A DNA stretch of 42,609 nucleotides. It comes from Elusimicrobiota bacterium (GTDB lineage Bacteria > Elusimicrobiota > Elusimicrobia > Elusimicrobiales > UBA9959). The stretch spans positions 1-42,609 of the forward strand of contig DAOWCC010000001.1 of the NCBI GenBank assembly GCA_030639665.1, in the 5' to 3' direction. How positions within the stretch are numbered: position 1 is the first letter of the stretch; every line of letters begins with the position of its first letter. The notes under the pieces are model-generated. The model was not told where the DNA came from and made no database searches. It worked only from the letters and a program-made list of their open reading frames with translations. The position numbers and the translations under genes are program-made. Shown here piece after piece: positions 7,268-14,910 of the stretch.

Positions 7268-7876
7268 ATGACAAAAGAAAAAGAAAAAAAAGAAAGCGGC
7301 GGGAAAAAATATACCGCCAGATTAAAAGAAGAGTTTAATAAGAAAATTCTTCCGGCTTTGATGAAAGAACTTGGATATTCTTCTCCCATGGCGATTCCGC
7401 ATTTGGATAAAATCGTGATTAATATGGGTATAAATGAAGCTAAAGAAAATATTCAAGCTTTGGATAAAGCTAAAGACGATTTGGCCGCGATAGTCGGTCA
7501 GCTTCCTCAAACGAGGCGGGCCAAAGTGTCAATTTCAAATTTTAAGCTTAGAGAGGGCATGCCCATAGGCTTGAAAGTTACGCTAAGAGATAATAGAATG
7601 TATGATTTTTTTGATAAATTCGTTTCAATCTCTGTTCCCAGAATAAGAGATTTTCAAGGGATTAGTTCAAAAGGTTTTGATGGAAATGGAAATCTTAATA
7701 TGGGACTTAGAGAACATCATATTTTTCCCGAGATTGATATTGAAAAATCTCCCAAAGCTCAGGGAATGAACATAACTTTTGTCACTACGGCAAAAGATAA
7801 TAAGACGGCTCAGGCATTGCTTAAATATCTCGGCATGCCTTTTGAGAAGCCCAAAAAAATTAAAAAAGCGGATTAA
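7268..7876 (+). CDS. rplE: 50S ribosomal protein L5
   Basis: L5 binds 5S rRNA and contacts P-site tRNA. Expected motifs are KIVINMGINEAKEN, QLPQTRRAKVSISNFKLREGMPIGLKVTLR, and the loop RDFQGISSKGFDGNGNLNMGLREHHIFPEID. At 202 residues it is about 22 longer than usual, because of a Lys/Glu N-terminal leader and a lysine-rich tail. AAAGGTGG (7256-7263) just upstream supports ATG 7268. Confidence 0.97.
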   Translation: MTKEKEKKESGGKKYTARLKEEFNKKILPALMKELGYSSPMAIPHLDKIVINMGINEAKENIQALDKAKDDLAAIVGQLPQTRRAKVSISNFKLREGMPIGLKVTLRDNRMYDFFDKFVSISVPRIRDFQGISSKGFDGNGNLNMGLREHHIFPEIDIEKSPKAQGMNITFVTTAKDNKTAQALLKYLGMPFEKPKKIKKAD

Positions 7877-7908
7877 TCTATCCGCAACTTAAGAAGGAGT
7901 AGATAATT

Positions 7909-8094
7909 ATGGCTACATACGCTTGGATGGCTAAAATGCGCAAGCCGCAAAAATTTTCAACGCGGCATAGAAACCGCTGTCAAATATGCGGAAGACCGAG
8001 AGGATATTATAGGGATTTTGGTCTTTGCAGAATTTGTATGAGAAAGATGGCTCACGACGGTCTTATTCCCGGCTTGAAAAAATCAAGTTGGTAA
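7909..8094 (+). CDS. rpsN: 30S ribosomal protein S14, zinc-binding short form
   Basis: This is the 61-residue zinc-containing type of S14. The ligands CQIC (residues 24-27) and CRIC (40-43) are intact, and the conserved RNRCQICGRPRGYYRDFGLCR core is present in full, with C-terminal GLIPGLKKSSW. S14 is needed late in head assembly of the 30S subunit. AAGGAG lies 10 bases upstream. The spl order L5-S14-S8 is kept, but an unusually long 190-base spacer follows. Confidence 0.96.
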   Translation: MATYAWMAKMRKPQKFSTRHRNRCQICGRPRGYYRDFGLCRICMRKMAHDGLIPGLKKSSW

Positions 8095-8112
8095 ATAGAG
8101 AGTAGGGAGTTT

Positions 8113-8159
8113 TCCGCCATTACTACTTAGGCGGACCCGCCAATGCTTTAGTGGCGGGA
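8113..8159. repeat. Double palindrome in the rpsN-rpsH spacer
   Basis: TCCGCC/GGCGGA (8113-8134) is followed by CCCGCCA/TGGCGGG (8136-8158). The whole can also fold as one long stem, since CCGCCATTA pairs with TTTAGTGGCGG. A similar CCCGCC/GGCGGG hairpin occurs at 39806-39820. It is not followed by a T-run, so it is not a classical terminator. The rest of the 8095-8284 spacer shows GGCAGTAGGCAGTAAG words but no gene. Confidence 0.6.
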
Positions 8160-8284
8160 GAGTTGAACAAAAAAACCAGCTTGGCAGTAGGCAGTAAGAA
8201 ATAAAAAGATTTAGATTCAGTGAAGTTTATTAAAATATTTGAGGCCAGGTTCCAATGCGATAACAGGCTTCTAAGAGGTGAAAT

Positions 8285-8692
8285 ATGGATATGGTAAGCA
8301 ATATGTTGACATCGATAAGAAACGCTAACACGGTAACCAAGGAAAAGGTTGATATTCCTTTTTCCAATTTTAAGGCCGGTATAGCGAAAATTCTTGTAGA
8401 GGAAGGTTTTGTTTCAAATTATAAGCTTTTGTCCGTTGAAGTTAATAAGAAAACGGCCAAAAGAAAAATTATAAGAATAACTTTAAAATACACAAAAAAT
8501 AAAACGCCCGTTATAAAAGGTTTAAAAAGGGTTTCAAAACCCAGTTTAAGGGTTTATAAATCGCATGATAATATTCCCAGGATCAGGGCGGCTTTTGGCG
8601 TAACAATTTTGTCTACTTCCAAAGGATTATTGACTGATCGTAATGCCAGAAAAGAGAAAGTTGGAGGAGAAGTTCTTTGCCATGTGTGGTAA
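8285..8692 (+). CDS. rpsH: 30S ribosomal protein S8
   Basis: S8 binds 16S helix 21 and, in E. coli, represses the spc operon. Marks include VSNMLTSIRNAN at the start, VDIPFSNFKAGIAKILVEEGFV, and the C-terminal ILSTSKGLLTDRNARKEKVGGEVLCHVW. Length of 135 residues is normal. The ATG follows AAGAGGTGAAAT, a usable site. The long spacers on both sides (190 and 72 bases) are rich in short repeats, unlike the tight packing of genes before rpsN. Confidence 0.96.
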   Translation: MDMVSNMLTSIRNANTVTKEKVDIPFSNFKAGIAKILVEEGFVSNYKLLSVEVNKKTAKRKIIRITLKYTKNKTPVIKGLKRVSKPSLRVYKSHDNIPRIRAAFGVTILSTSKGLLTDRNARKEKVGGEVLCHVW

Positions 8693-8764
8693 TTAGGGCT
8701 ATAGGAGACAGGCAGTAAGTCTCAGGTTGCAACAAAAAAGTTTTAAAACTAAGAGGATAAGATT

Positions 8765-9327
8765 ATGAGCAGAGTTGGAAAAAAACCGATTACAGTATCA
8801 GACAAAGTTAAAACAAGGCTGGAAAAGAGAGTTGTTTTCGCGGAAGGCCCCAAAGGAAAGGCGTCTTATGAAGTTCCTTTTGGCATAAATGTGGATATTA
8901 AAGGTTCCGTTATACAGCTTTCTGTTGACAAGGCGTCGTCAGATAAGAGATTGTCCGCGTTGTTTGGAACCGCGAGAGCCAGAATAAGCAATATGGTTGA
9001 AGGTGTTGAAAAGGAATTTTCCAAAGTGCTTGAAATAAAAGGTGTCGGTTATAAGGGCGCTATTCAAGGACGGAAACTCGTGCTTAATGTTGGCTTCTCT
9101 CATCCGGTGGAGTTTGATATGCCCGAAGGTATGAGCATGAAGCTTGAAAATAAAGACACCGTTCTTACCATTACTCATTTTGACAAAGAAATTGTGGGAA
9201 ATATGGCCGCCAAGATAAAAAAATAAGACCTACAGAGCCTTATAAAGGCACAGGCATAAGATATCAAGGCGAATATGTAATAAGAAAAGCGGGTAAAACT
9301 GCCGCCGGCGCGGGTGCGAAAAAATAG
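8765..9327 (+). CDS. rplF: 50S ribosomal protein L6, interrupted by a -1 frameshift
   Basis: The uninterrupted frame gives 153 residues ending GNMAAKIKK at TAA 9224-9226, about 25 short of a normal L6. The missing conserved C-terminus is encoded immediately downstream in the -1 frame (9223-9327): RPTEPYKGTGIRYQGEYVIR, then a Lys/Ala/Gly tail, stop TAG 9325. The junction is the heptamer A AAA AAA (9217-9223) in correct phase, directly before the stop. A -1 slip joins KIKK to IRPTEPYKG, restoring a 187-residue L6. This could be programmed frameshifting, transcriptional slippage, a real mutation, or one A lost in sequencing. L6 is essential in most bacteria, so a plain null is the least likely reading. 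Confidence 0.9.
9217..9226 (+). other. Candidate -1 ribosomal frameshift site in rplF
   Basis: Seven A residues, read as ATA AAA AAA TAA in the zero frame, form a canonical X XXY YYZ slippery heptamer with a stop codon as the next codon. After a -1 shift reading continues ATA AGA CCT into the conserved L6 end. No strong stimulatory hairpin is obvious just downstream, which weakens the programmed reading. Confidence 0.45.
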
Positions 9328-9397
9328 AAATAGCGCAACAGCGCTGCCGCGCGACAGCGAGGCAGCCGGATAAAGAGATATATTTACGGAGAGTATT

Positions 9398-9763
9398 ATG
9401 ATAACCAAACAAAGAAAATATAAGTTTAGAAAAGACAGAACAAGGAAAAGGCTTTTTCAAAATGGATTACATTTGCTTCGCTTGCAAGTGCATAGAAGTG
9501 CAAAGAATATCTATGCTCAAATTGTGGACGATACAAAAGGTGTTACCCTTGTAGCTGCCTCAAGTTTAGATAAAGAGTTAAAGGAAAAGAAGCTTAAATC
9601 CGGTAAAAATATCGAAACTTCCCGCATTATCGGTGACTTGATCGCAAAGCGCGCTATTAAAGCCGGAATAAAAAAAGTTTGTTTTGACAGAGGCGGAAGG
9701 ATATATCACGGAAAAATAAAAGCTCTTGCCGATAGCGCCCGAGAAGGCGGACTTCAGTTCTAG
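9398..9763 (+). CDS. rplR: 50S ribosomal protein L18
   Basis: L18 binds 5S rRNA with L5. The 121-residue sequence shows the basic N-terminus KYKFRKDRTRKRLF, then LRLQVHRSAKNIYAQIVDD, LVAASSLDKEL, and the ending VCFDRGGRIYHGKIKALADSAREGGLQF, diagnostic for the family. GGAGAG is seven bases upstream of ATG 9398. It lies in standard order between rplF and rpsE. Confidence 0.97.
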   Translation: MITKQRKYKFRKDRTRKRLFQNGLHLLRLQVHRSAKNIYAQIVDDTKGVTLVAASSLDKELKEKKLKSGKNIETSRIIGDLIAKRAIKAGIKKVCFDRGGRIYHGKIKALADSAREGGLQF

Positions 9764-9787
9764 GAATTTAAATCCCGCCGCACTCCG

Positions 9788-9819
9788 CTAAAAGCGGGAG
9801 AAGCGCGGAAAACCACATA
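9788..9819. repeat. GC-rich hairpin words in the rplR-rpsE spacer
   Basis: CCGCTAAAAGCGGGAGAAGCGCGG can fold with the CCCGCC at 9774-9779 (CCCGC/GCGGG). It belongs with the other short GC hairpins in this operon and lacks a T-run. Confidence 0.35.
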
Positions 9820-9845
9820 GTGATTTTTTAAGGAGAATTATAAAT

Positions 9846-10397
9846 ATGGCTAATGATGCTAAAGAAACCAAGATGGAAACTGCCAATAAAGGCAATAGAA
9901 AATCCGACGGAGGAGTAACCTTTAATAAGGATATTCTTACGGAAGAAAAAAGCATAGTTGTTACCATAAACAGGGTGACAAAAGTTGTTAAAGGTGGAAA
10001 AAGAATGTCTTTTAACGCTCTTGTCGTAAATGGAAACGGAAATGGCTCCGTAGGCGTGGGAGTTGGAAAATCCAATGAAGTTCAGGGAGCTATTATGAAG
10101 GCGACTCAGGTTGCTAAAAAAAATATGATTGATTTTCCTTTGATTGAAAGCAGTATTCCTCATGAGATAATAGGAAAATTTGGAGCGGGAAAAGTTTGGA
10201 TGAAACCGGCGGTTTCAGGAACGGGTCTTATTGCCGGCGGCGGAGTTAGAGCGGTTCTTGAAGTTGGCGGAGTTAAAAATATTCTTACCAAAAACCTTGG
10301 AACCAGAAATTATTTTAATAGCGTTTATGCGACGATGGAAGCTTTGAAAAATTTAAAAACCAGAGAAGAAGTTTTAAAATTAAGAGGCGTGGAATAA
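9846..10397 (+). CDS. rpsE: 30S ribosomal protein S5
   Basis: S5 lines the mRNA entry channel and influences decoding accuracy. The dsRNA-binding-like N-domain is seen as SIVVTINRVTKVVKGGKRMSFNALVVNG, with GVGVGKSNEVQGAIMKA after it. The C-domain has KVWMKPAVSGTGLIAGGGVRAVLE and VKNILTKNLGTRNYFNSV. The 183 residues include a charged N-terminal extension of about 25. AAGGAG is present 15 bases upstream. Confidence 0.97.
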   Translation: MANDAKETKMETANKGNRKSDGGVTFNKDILTEEKSIVVTINRVTKVVKGGKRMSFNALVVNGNGNGSVGVGVGKSNEVQGAIMKATQVAKKNMIDFPLIESSIPHEIIGKFGAGKVWMKPAVSGTGLIAGGGVRAVLEVGGVKNILTKNLGTRNYFNSVYATMEALKNLKTREEVLKLRGVE

Positions 10398-10402
10398 ATT
10401 AC

Positions 10403-10463
10403 GGCAGATTAATATTGAGGTTAAGAAAAACTCTGAACCTTAATCTTAGCCTTGACCTGCAGT
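10403..10463. repeat. Family A inverted repeat, copy 2 (compact, strong hairpin)
   Basis: GGCAGATTAATATTGAGG on the left is answered on the right by GAACCTTAATCTTAG followed by CCTTGACCTGCAG, giving a nearly full-length hairpin of about 61 bases. It occupies the rpsE-rplO gap where rpmD (L30) would lie in many bacteria; no L30 reading frame remains. Confidence 0.8.
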
Positions 10464-10481
10464 TAAATAGGAGATATTATC

Positions 10482-11000
10482 ATGGTAAGTTTAAACAATT
10501 TAAAGCCTAGAAAAGGTTCAACACATAGAAAGAAAAGACTTGGTTGCGGTCGGGGTTCAGGTCACGGAGAAACAAGCACGCGCGGACAAAAAGGGCAGAA
10601 TTCAACTTCCGGCGGTTCTAAAAGAAACGGTTTTGAAGGCGGACAGACGCCTCTTTTAAGAAGAATTCCCAAAAGCGGTTTTAATAACACCCGGTTTAGA
10701 ACGAAATATACATGGGTTAATGTCAGCGTTTTTGAAAAGTTTTTTGAAGGCGAGAAAGATATCAATATTGAGGTTTTAAAATCCAGAGGCTTGATAAAAA
10801 GAAAAGGCCTTTTAAAAATTCTGGGCACAGGTGATTTGAAAGCGGCTTTTAATGTTACGGCTCATTCATTTTCCGCGTCGGCAAAAGAAAAAATAGAAAA
10901 GGCCGGCGGAAAAACCGTTGTAATCGAACTTCCCGCAAAGCCCCAAAAAGCTCTGAGTAAAAGACAAGAACTAAGAGCCAAGAAGTTCGCTTCTAAATAG
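10482..11000 (+). CDS. rplO: 50S ribosomal protein L15
   Basis: L15 is a late-assembling large-subunit protein. The N-terminal glycine/arginine-rich loop is clear: KRLGCGRGSGHGETSTRGQKGQ, then FEGGQTPLLRRIPKSGFNN. The C-terminal globular part contains LLKILGTGDLKAAFNVTAHSFS. At 172 residues it is longer than the usual 145-150, with a lysine/arginine-rich tail. AGGAGATATTATC precedes the ATG. Confidence 0.96.
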   Translation: MVSLNNLKPRKGSTHRKKRLGCGRGSGHGETSTRGQKGQNSTSGGSKRNGFEGGQTPLLRRIPKSGFNNTRFRTKYTWVNVSVFEKFFEGEKDINIEVLKSRGLIKRKGLLKILGTGDLKAAFNVTAHSFSASAKEKIEKAGGKTVVIELPAKPQKALSKRQELRAKKFASK

Positions 11001-11049
11001 TTTTTGCGCTTTTTGCGGTGAGATTTATTTTGCGCTCTTTGCGCGTTAA
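11001..11049. repeat. Family C repeat (TTTGCG words), copy 1
   Basis: TTTTTGCGCTTTTTGCGG, then GTGAGATTTATTTTGCG, then CTCTTTGCGCGTTAA. It aligns by eye with 39752-39797, which has TTTGCGG, GTGAAATCTC, then CTCTGCGTTAA. It separates rplO from secY. Confidence 0.6.
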
Positions 11050-11060
11050 TAGGAGAATAC

Positions 11061-12389
11061 ATGCAGCAGATAGCTAATGTTTTCAAAATTAAAGATTTAA
11101 AACGCAGAATAATTTTTGTTTTAGTGGCTCTTGCCGTTTATCGTTTGGGCGCCTTGATTCCGATACCCGGTATAAATACGGCGGCCATACAATCTTTGTT
11201 TCAAAACAATTCCACCGGTGTGCTTGGAGTTTTGGATATGTTTTCAGGGGGAGCTTTAAGCAGATTCTCAATTTTCTCAATGGGCGTTATGCCGTATATT
11301 AACGCTTCCATTATCATGAGTCTTGTCCAGGGAGCGCATGTTTTCCCTTATCTAGACAGATTAAAACAAGAGGGAGAGCAAGGCCATAGAAAGGTTACGC
11401 AGATAACAAGAGTGTTTACTTTGTTTTTGGCTTCTTTCCAATCTTTCGGCTTAACAATGGCATTGGGTAAAATGCCAACGCCAAGCGGTATTCCCATCAT
11501 AGCGGACCCTTCCTTTAGTTTTTATTTTGTCACTGTTTTAACTCTTACCACGGGAACTATTTTAATCATGTGGCTTGGAGAACAGATGACTGAAAGAGGG
11601 ATAGGCAATGGTATTTCTCTTATAATTTTTGCGGGAATAGTAAACGCTTTGCCCAGTGCGATCAGTAATATGATTAAGTTGGTGCAGGTGGATGAAATGA
11701 GTATTTTAATGGCGCTTATAATTTTAGCCGCGGTTATCGCGCTTGTAGCTTTTGTTGTCTGGGTTGAAACAGCTCAGAGAAAGATACCCATACAATACGC
11801 GCAGAGAATGGTCGGAAGAAAAGTTTATGGCGGAGTCAGCACATTTCTTCCTTTAAAAGTCGATCAAAGCGGCGTAATAGCCGTTATATTCGCGATGTCT
11901 CTTTTAAGCGTGCCCTATACGATAATGCAGTTTAATCCTCAGGCCGCGTGGGCAAATACAATGATGAATTTGATGAGTCCGACCAGTATTTTTTATCAAA
12001 TGCTTTACGGAGGACTAATCATATTCTTTTGCTATTTCTATAATTCCGTCAGTATAAATCCGAAAGATTTGGCGGATAATATGAAAAAATGGGGCGGTTT
12101 TGTTCCGGGTATCAGACCGGGAGATCAAACAGCCAATTATATTGAAAGAGTCATGAATAGAATAACGCTGGGCGGAGCTCTTTTTGTTTGTTCCATTTGT
12201 CTTATACCTGATTATCTCAGGGTTAAATTTAATATTCCGTTTTATTTGGGCGGAACCTCTCTCCTGATTGTCGTCGGTGTCGCTTTGGATACCGTATCTC
12301 AGATGGAAGCTCATATGGTAATGAGAAATTATGAGGGTTTTTCCAAGCGCAGTAAGATTAAGGGCCGCTGGTTTAATGTTGGTTCCTAA
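11061..12389 (+). CDS. secY: Protein translocase subunit SecY
   Basis: SecY is the channel of the SecYEG translocon in the inner membrane. The 442 residues hold about ten hydrophobic segments. Family signatures include GALIPIPGIN after the first segment, FSIFSMGVMPYINASIIMSL forming the plug/TM2 region, and GNGISLIIFAGIV. The cytoplasmic loop before the last helices reads GFVPGIRPGDQTANYIERVMNRIT. GGAGAA is five bases before ATG 11061. Location at the end of the spc section, followed by adk and map, is the common arrangement. Confidence 0.98.
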   Translation: MQQIANVFKIKDLKRRIIFVLVALAVYRLGALIPIPGINTAAIQSLFQNNSTGVLGVLDMFSGGALSRFSIFSMGVMPYINASIIMSLVQGAHVFPYLDRLKQEGEQGHRKVTQITRVFTLFLASFQSFGLTMALGKMPTPSGIPIIADPSFSFYFVTVLTLTTGTILIMWLGEQMTERGIGNGISLIIFAGIVNALPSAISNMIKLVQVDEMSILMALIILAAVIALVAFVVWVETAQRKIPIQYAQRMVGRKVYGGVSTFLPLKVDQSGVIAVIFAMSLLSVPYTIMQFNPQAAWANTMMNLMSPTSIFYQMLYGGLIIFFCYFYNSVSINPKDLADNMKKWGGFVPGIRPGDQTANYIERVMNRITLGGALFVCSICLIPDYLRVKFNIPFYLGGTSLLIVVGVALDTVSQMEAHMVMRNYEGFSKRSKIKGRWFNVGS

Positions 12390-12432
12390 TTATTAAATAC
12401 AGTATATTTAAAATTATTTTAAGGATTTACAC

Positions 12433-13140
12433 ATGAATATTATTTTATTGGGATATCCCGGTTCGGGAAAAGGCACTCAAGCGGAAGCATTATCCGCGGA
12501 ACTTTCGATGGAGCATATTTCAACGGGAGACTTATTCAGGGAAGAAATAACCAAAGGCACTCCTTTGGGTTTGAGGGTTTCCGAATATTTAGCCGGCGGA
12601 AAACTTGTTGACGATAAAACCGTTCTGGAGGTTATAAGTTCCAAACTTGAGAAACCTGAAATACAGGAGAAATCTAAGGAAGGCGAAAAATCTGAAAAAG
12701 AGGAGAAGTTTGTAAATGGTTTTTTATTTGACGGATTTCCGAGAACAGTGGAACAGGCCGAGGCTTTAGATTCTTTATTGTCGTCTAAAAAAATGGAACT
12801 GGACGCCGTTATCTTTCTTAATGTCGATGAAGCGGATGTTGTTGAAAGAATCAGTTCCCGGAGAGTCTGCCCCAAATGTTCAAAGGTTTATAATGTTATT
12901 TCAAGTCCTCCTCAAAAAGAAAATATCTGTGACGCATGCGGCGGGGAACTTTTGTTCAGAGAAGATGATAAACCCGCTGTTATTGAAAAGCGAATGATGG
13001 TTTATAAAGATTTAACGGAGCCTCTTATTTCCTATTATCACGCTAATGGCGTATTTTATGAGATTCAAGCTCGCGGTGACGCCACGGCCATAACCGAAAA
13101 TATAATTTCCCTCATAAAAGCTGAGATTAGTAAAAGCTGA
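12433..13140 (+). CDS. adk: Adenylate kinase, zinc-LID type
   Basis: Catalyses ATP + AMP to 2 ADP in the cytoplasm. The P-loop is GYPGSGKGTQ (residues 7-16), AMP binding is represented by STGDLFREE, and the DGFPRT motif is intact. The long LID contains CPKCSKVYN and CDAC, a four-cysteine zinc site. Between the AMP-binding region and DGFPRT is an insertion of roughly 18 charged residues (EIQEKSKEGEKSEKEEK) not usual in the family, making 235 residues instead of about 215. Encoded 43 bases after secY and two bases before map. Confidence 0.97.
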   Translation: MNIILLGYPGSGKGTQAEALSAELSMEHISTGDLFREEITKGTPLGLRVSEYLAGGKLVDDKTVLEVISSKLEKPEIQEKSKEGEKSEKEEKFVNGFLFDGFPRTVEQAEALDSLLSSKKMELDAVIFLNVDEADVVERISSRRVCPKCSKVYNVISSPPQKENICDACGGELLFREDDKPAVIEKRMMVYKDLTEPLISYYHANGVFYEIQARGDATAITENIISLIKAEISKS

Positions 13141-13142
13141 TT

Positions 13143-13889
13143 ATGGTGGAAATAAAAAATTCTCAAGAAGTGGATAAGCTTAGAGCCGCGGCTAAAGTAG
13201 TCGCTAAAACTCTTGCTCTTTTAAAAAAAGAAATTCGTGTCGGCATATCGACCGAACAATTAGACAAAATAGCTCGGAAAAAAATAGAAGATGAAGGCGC
13301 GAAGCCCGGATTCCTCGGATATCGCGGCTATCCGGCCACTGTTTGCGTTTCAATCAATGAAGAAGTGGTTCACGGTATTCCTTCCAAAAGAATCATAAAA
13401 AACGGAGATATCGTAAGTTTTGATGTGGGCGCTATTGTAGACGGTTTTTACGGCGATGCCGCGATAACCGTGCCGGTTGGAAAAGTGAAGCCGGAGTATC
13501 TTAGATTAATAGATGTTACCAGAAGTTCTTTGAATAAAGCACTAGCCGTTATTAAAGACGGAGTTCGTTTGGGCGATGTCTCTTACGCGGTTCAAGAATT
13601 TGTTGAAAAAGAGGGAATGAGCGTGGTTAAGGAGTTTACCGGCCATGGAATAGGCCGCAAGCTTCATGAAGATCCGTCAATACCCAATTTCGGGATAGTC
13701 GGAAAAGGCCTTATTCTTCGTTCAGGGATGACTCTTGCCATAGAGCCCATGGTTTGCCTGGGAAAGGGCGATATTACCGTTTTAAAAGATGGCTGGACGG
13801 CCGTTAGTTCCGACGGAAGTTATTCAGCCCATTTTGAGCATGATATTTGTGTTACCGATTTGGGTTGTGAAATTTTAAGCAAGGCGTAA
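13143..13889 (+). CDS. map: Methionine aminopeptidase, type I
   Basis: Removes initiator methionine from nascent proteins using a two-metal centre. The pita-bread fold motifs are visible: the substrate histidine in EVVHGIP, the first metal aspartate in SFDVGAIVDGFYGDAA, the GHGIGRKLHEDP histidine, and glutamates in LAIEPMVCLG and AHFEHDI. The 248 residues match type Ia enzymes. It begins two bases after adk, so the two are likely co-translated. Confidence 0.98.
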   Translation: MVEIKNSQEVDKLRAAAKVVAKTLALLKKEIRVGISTEQLDKIARKKIEDEGAKPGFLGYRGYPATVCVSINEEVVHGIPSKRIIKNGDIVSFDVGAIVDGFYGDAAITVPVGKVKPEYLRLIDVTRSSLNKALAVIKDGVRLGDVSYAVQEFVEKEGMSVVKEFTGHGIGRKLHEDPSIPNFGIVGKGLILRSGMTLAIEPMVCLGKGDITVLKDGWTAVSSDGSYSAHFEHDICVTDLGCEILSKA

Positions 13890-13890
13890 A

Positions 13891-13954
13891 CGGCAGGTCG
13901 AGATTAAGATTAAGGTTCAGAGTTTTTTTTTACCGCAGTCTAAATCTGTCGCAG
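13891..13954. repeat. Family A inverted repeat, copy 3
   Basis: CGGCAGGTCGAGATTAAG with a following ATTAAGGTTCAGAG arm; the opposite arm ACCGCAGTCTAAATCTG is more degraded. It fills the map-infA gap ahead of a candidate infA promoter. Confidence 0.6.
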
Positions 13955-13982
13955 AACACTATCTAATATAGTCATTATTTGG

Positions 13983-13988
13983 TACAAT
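13983..13988 (+). promoter_or_regulatory. infA: Possible extended -10 element before infA
   Basis: TACAAT preceded by TGG gives an extended -10 (TGnTACAAT) ending eight bases before the infA ATG. No convincing -35 is 17 bases upstream. Transcription from it would begin almost at the start codon. Confidence 0.3.
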
Positions 13989-13996
13989 AGGAAGAT

Positions 13997-14218
13997 ATGT
14001 CTAATAACAGTGAAAAAATAGAGGTTGAAGGGGTAGTCTTGGAGACTTTCCCCAATGCCAGTTTCAGAGTTGAAATTGCTCCCGGTAAAGTTATTTTGGC
14101 GCATATATCGGGTAAAATGAGAATTCATCATATAAAGATTTTGCAGGGAGATAAGGTTAGAGTTGAATTGTCTCCTTATGATTTGTCGAGGGGTAGAATA
14201 ACCTATCGCTCCAAATAA
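13997..14218 (+). CDS. infA: Translation initiation factor IF-1
   Basis: IF-1 is a small OB-fold factor that binds the A site during initiation. The 73 residues match the family, with EKIEVEGVVLETFPNASFRVE, the loop ISGKMRIHHIKILQGDKVRVELSPYDLSRGRITYR and a basic end. AGGA lies only four bases from ATG 13997. It follows map across a repeat and precedes rpmJ, as in many phyla. Confidence 0.97.
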   Translation: MSNNSEKIEVEGVVLETFPNASFRVEIAPGKVILAHISGKMRIHHIKILQGDKVRVELSPYDLSRGRITYRSK

Positions 14219-14262
14219 GAGATTAAAATTTTGTAATAGATGTTTATATAGGAGTTTATGAA

Positions 14263-14376
14263 ATGAAAGTCAGAGCCAGCGTTAAAAAGATTTGCAACAA
14301 GTGTAAAATTGTAAAAAGAAAAGGCGTGGTAAGAGTTATTTGCTCTGAACCTCGTCACAAACAGAGACAGGGATAA
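14263..14376 (+). CDS. rpmJ: 50S ribosomal protein L36, zinc type
   Basis: The 37-codon frame reads MKVRASVKKICNKCKIVKRK and continues GVVRVICSEPRHKQRQG. The zinc ligands C11, C14, C27 and H32 are intact, so this is the zinc-containing form of L36, which binds 23S rRNA late in assembly. GGAG (14251-14254) precedes the start by eight bases. A two-codon ATGAAATGA begins at 14258 and overlaps the true start; its role, if any, is unknown. Confidence 0.96.
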   Translation: MKVRASVKKICNKCKIVKRKGVVRVICSEPRHKQRQG

Positions 14377-14454
14377 TTGGATTTTTGCTTTTAACGGAGC
14401 GATAGCCGGTTGCTGTTTTTACTAATTTAAAAGAAAAAAGTTTAGGAGAGTTAT

Positions 14455-14832
14455 ATGGCAAGGATAGTGGGACTGGATTTACCAAGAAATAAGAGAATAG
14501 ATATCGCGTTAACTTATGTTTTTGGCATAGGAAATACTTTAGCTAAAAAGATTTTAAAAGAGTTGGGAAATCAAGTAGACCCCTCGACCAGAGTCAGGGA
14601 TCTTACTGAAGAGCAAACCGGTCTTATCAATTCGCTGATTATCAAAGAGTACAGAGTTGAAGGCGAATTAAGAAGAGAAATTTCCCAGAACTTAAAAAGA
14701 TATATTGAGATAGGAAGTTATAGGGGCATAAGACATAGAAGAAGCCTTCCTTCTCGCGGACAGAGAACAAAAACCAATGGCAGAACCCGTCGTGGAAGAA
14801 GAAAAACCATAGGATCGGGCGGCGGTAAATAA
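14455..14832 (+). CDS. rpsM: 30S ribosomal protein S13
   Basis: S13 in the 30S head contacts the P-site tRNA and forms bridge B1. It opens ARIVGLDLPRNKRIDIALTYVFGIG, has the helix-two-turn-helix middle, and ends in the conserved GIRHRRSLPSRGQRTKTNGRTRRGRRK. The 125-residue length is normal. TAGGAG precedes the ATG. It begins the classical alpha operon order S13-S11-S4-RpoA-L17. Confidence 0.97.
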   Translation: MARIVGLDLPRNKRIDIALTYVFGIGNTLAKKILKELGNQVDPSTRVRDLTEEQTGLINSLIIKEYRVEGELRREISQNLKRYIEIGSYRGIRHRRSLPSRGQRTKTNGRTRRGRRKTIGSGGGK

Positions 14833-14910
14833 AGATTTACCGGTTAGGCGACAAAAAGCGGTATTAAAATTTGAGCGCCGCAATTTACAGGAGGTTGTTT
14901 TAAAATTAAT

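Noticed and set aside
8224..8284. A possible small gene in the rpsN-rpsH spacer
   Set aside because: No frame with a start and ribosome site longer than a few codons; the sequence is repeat-like.
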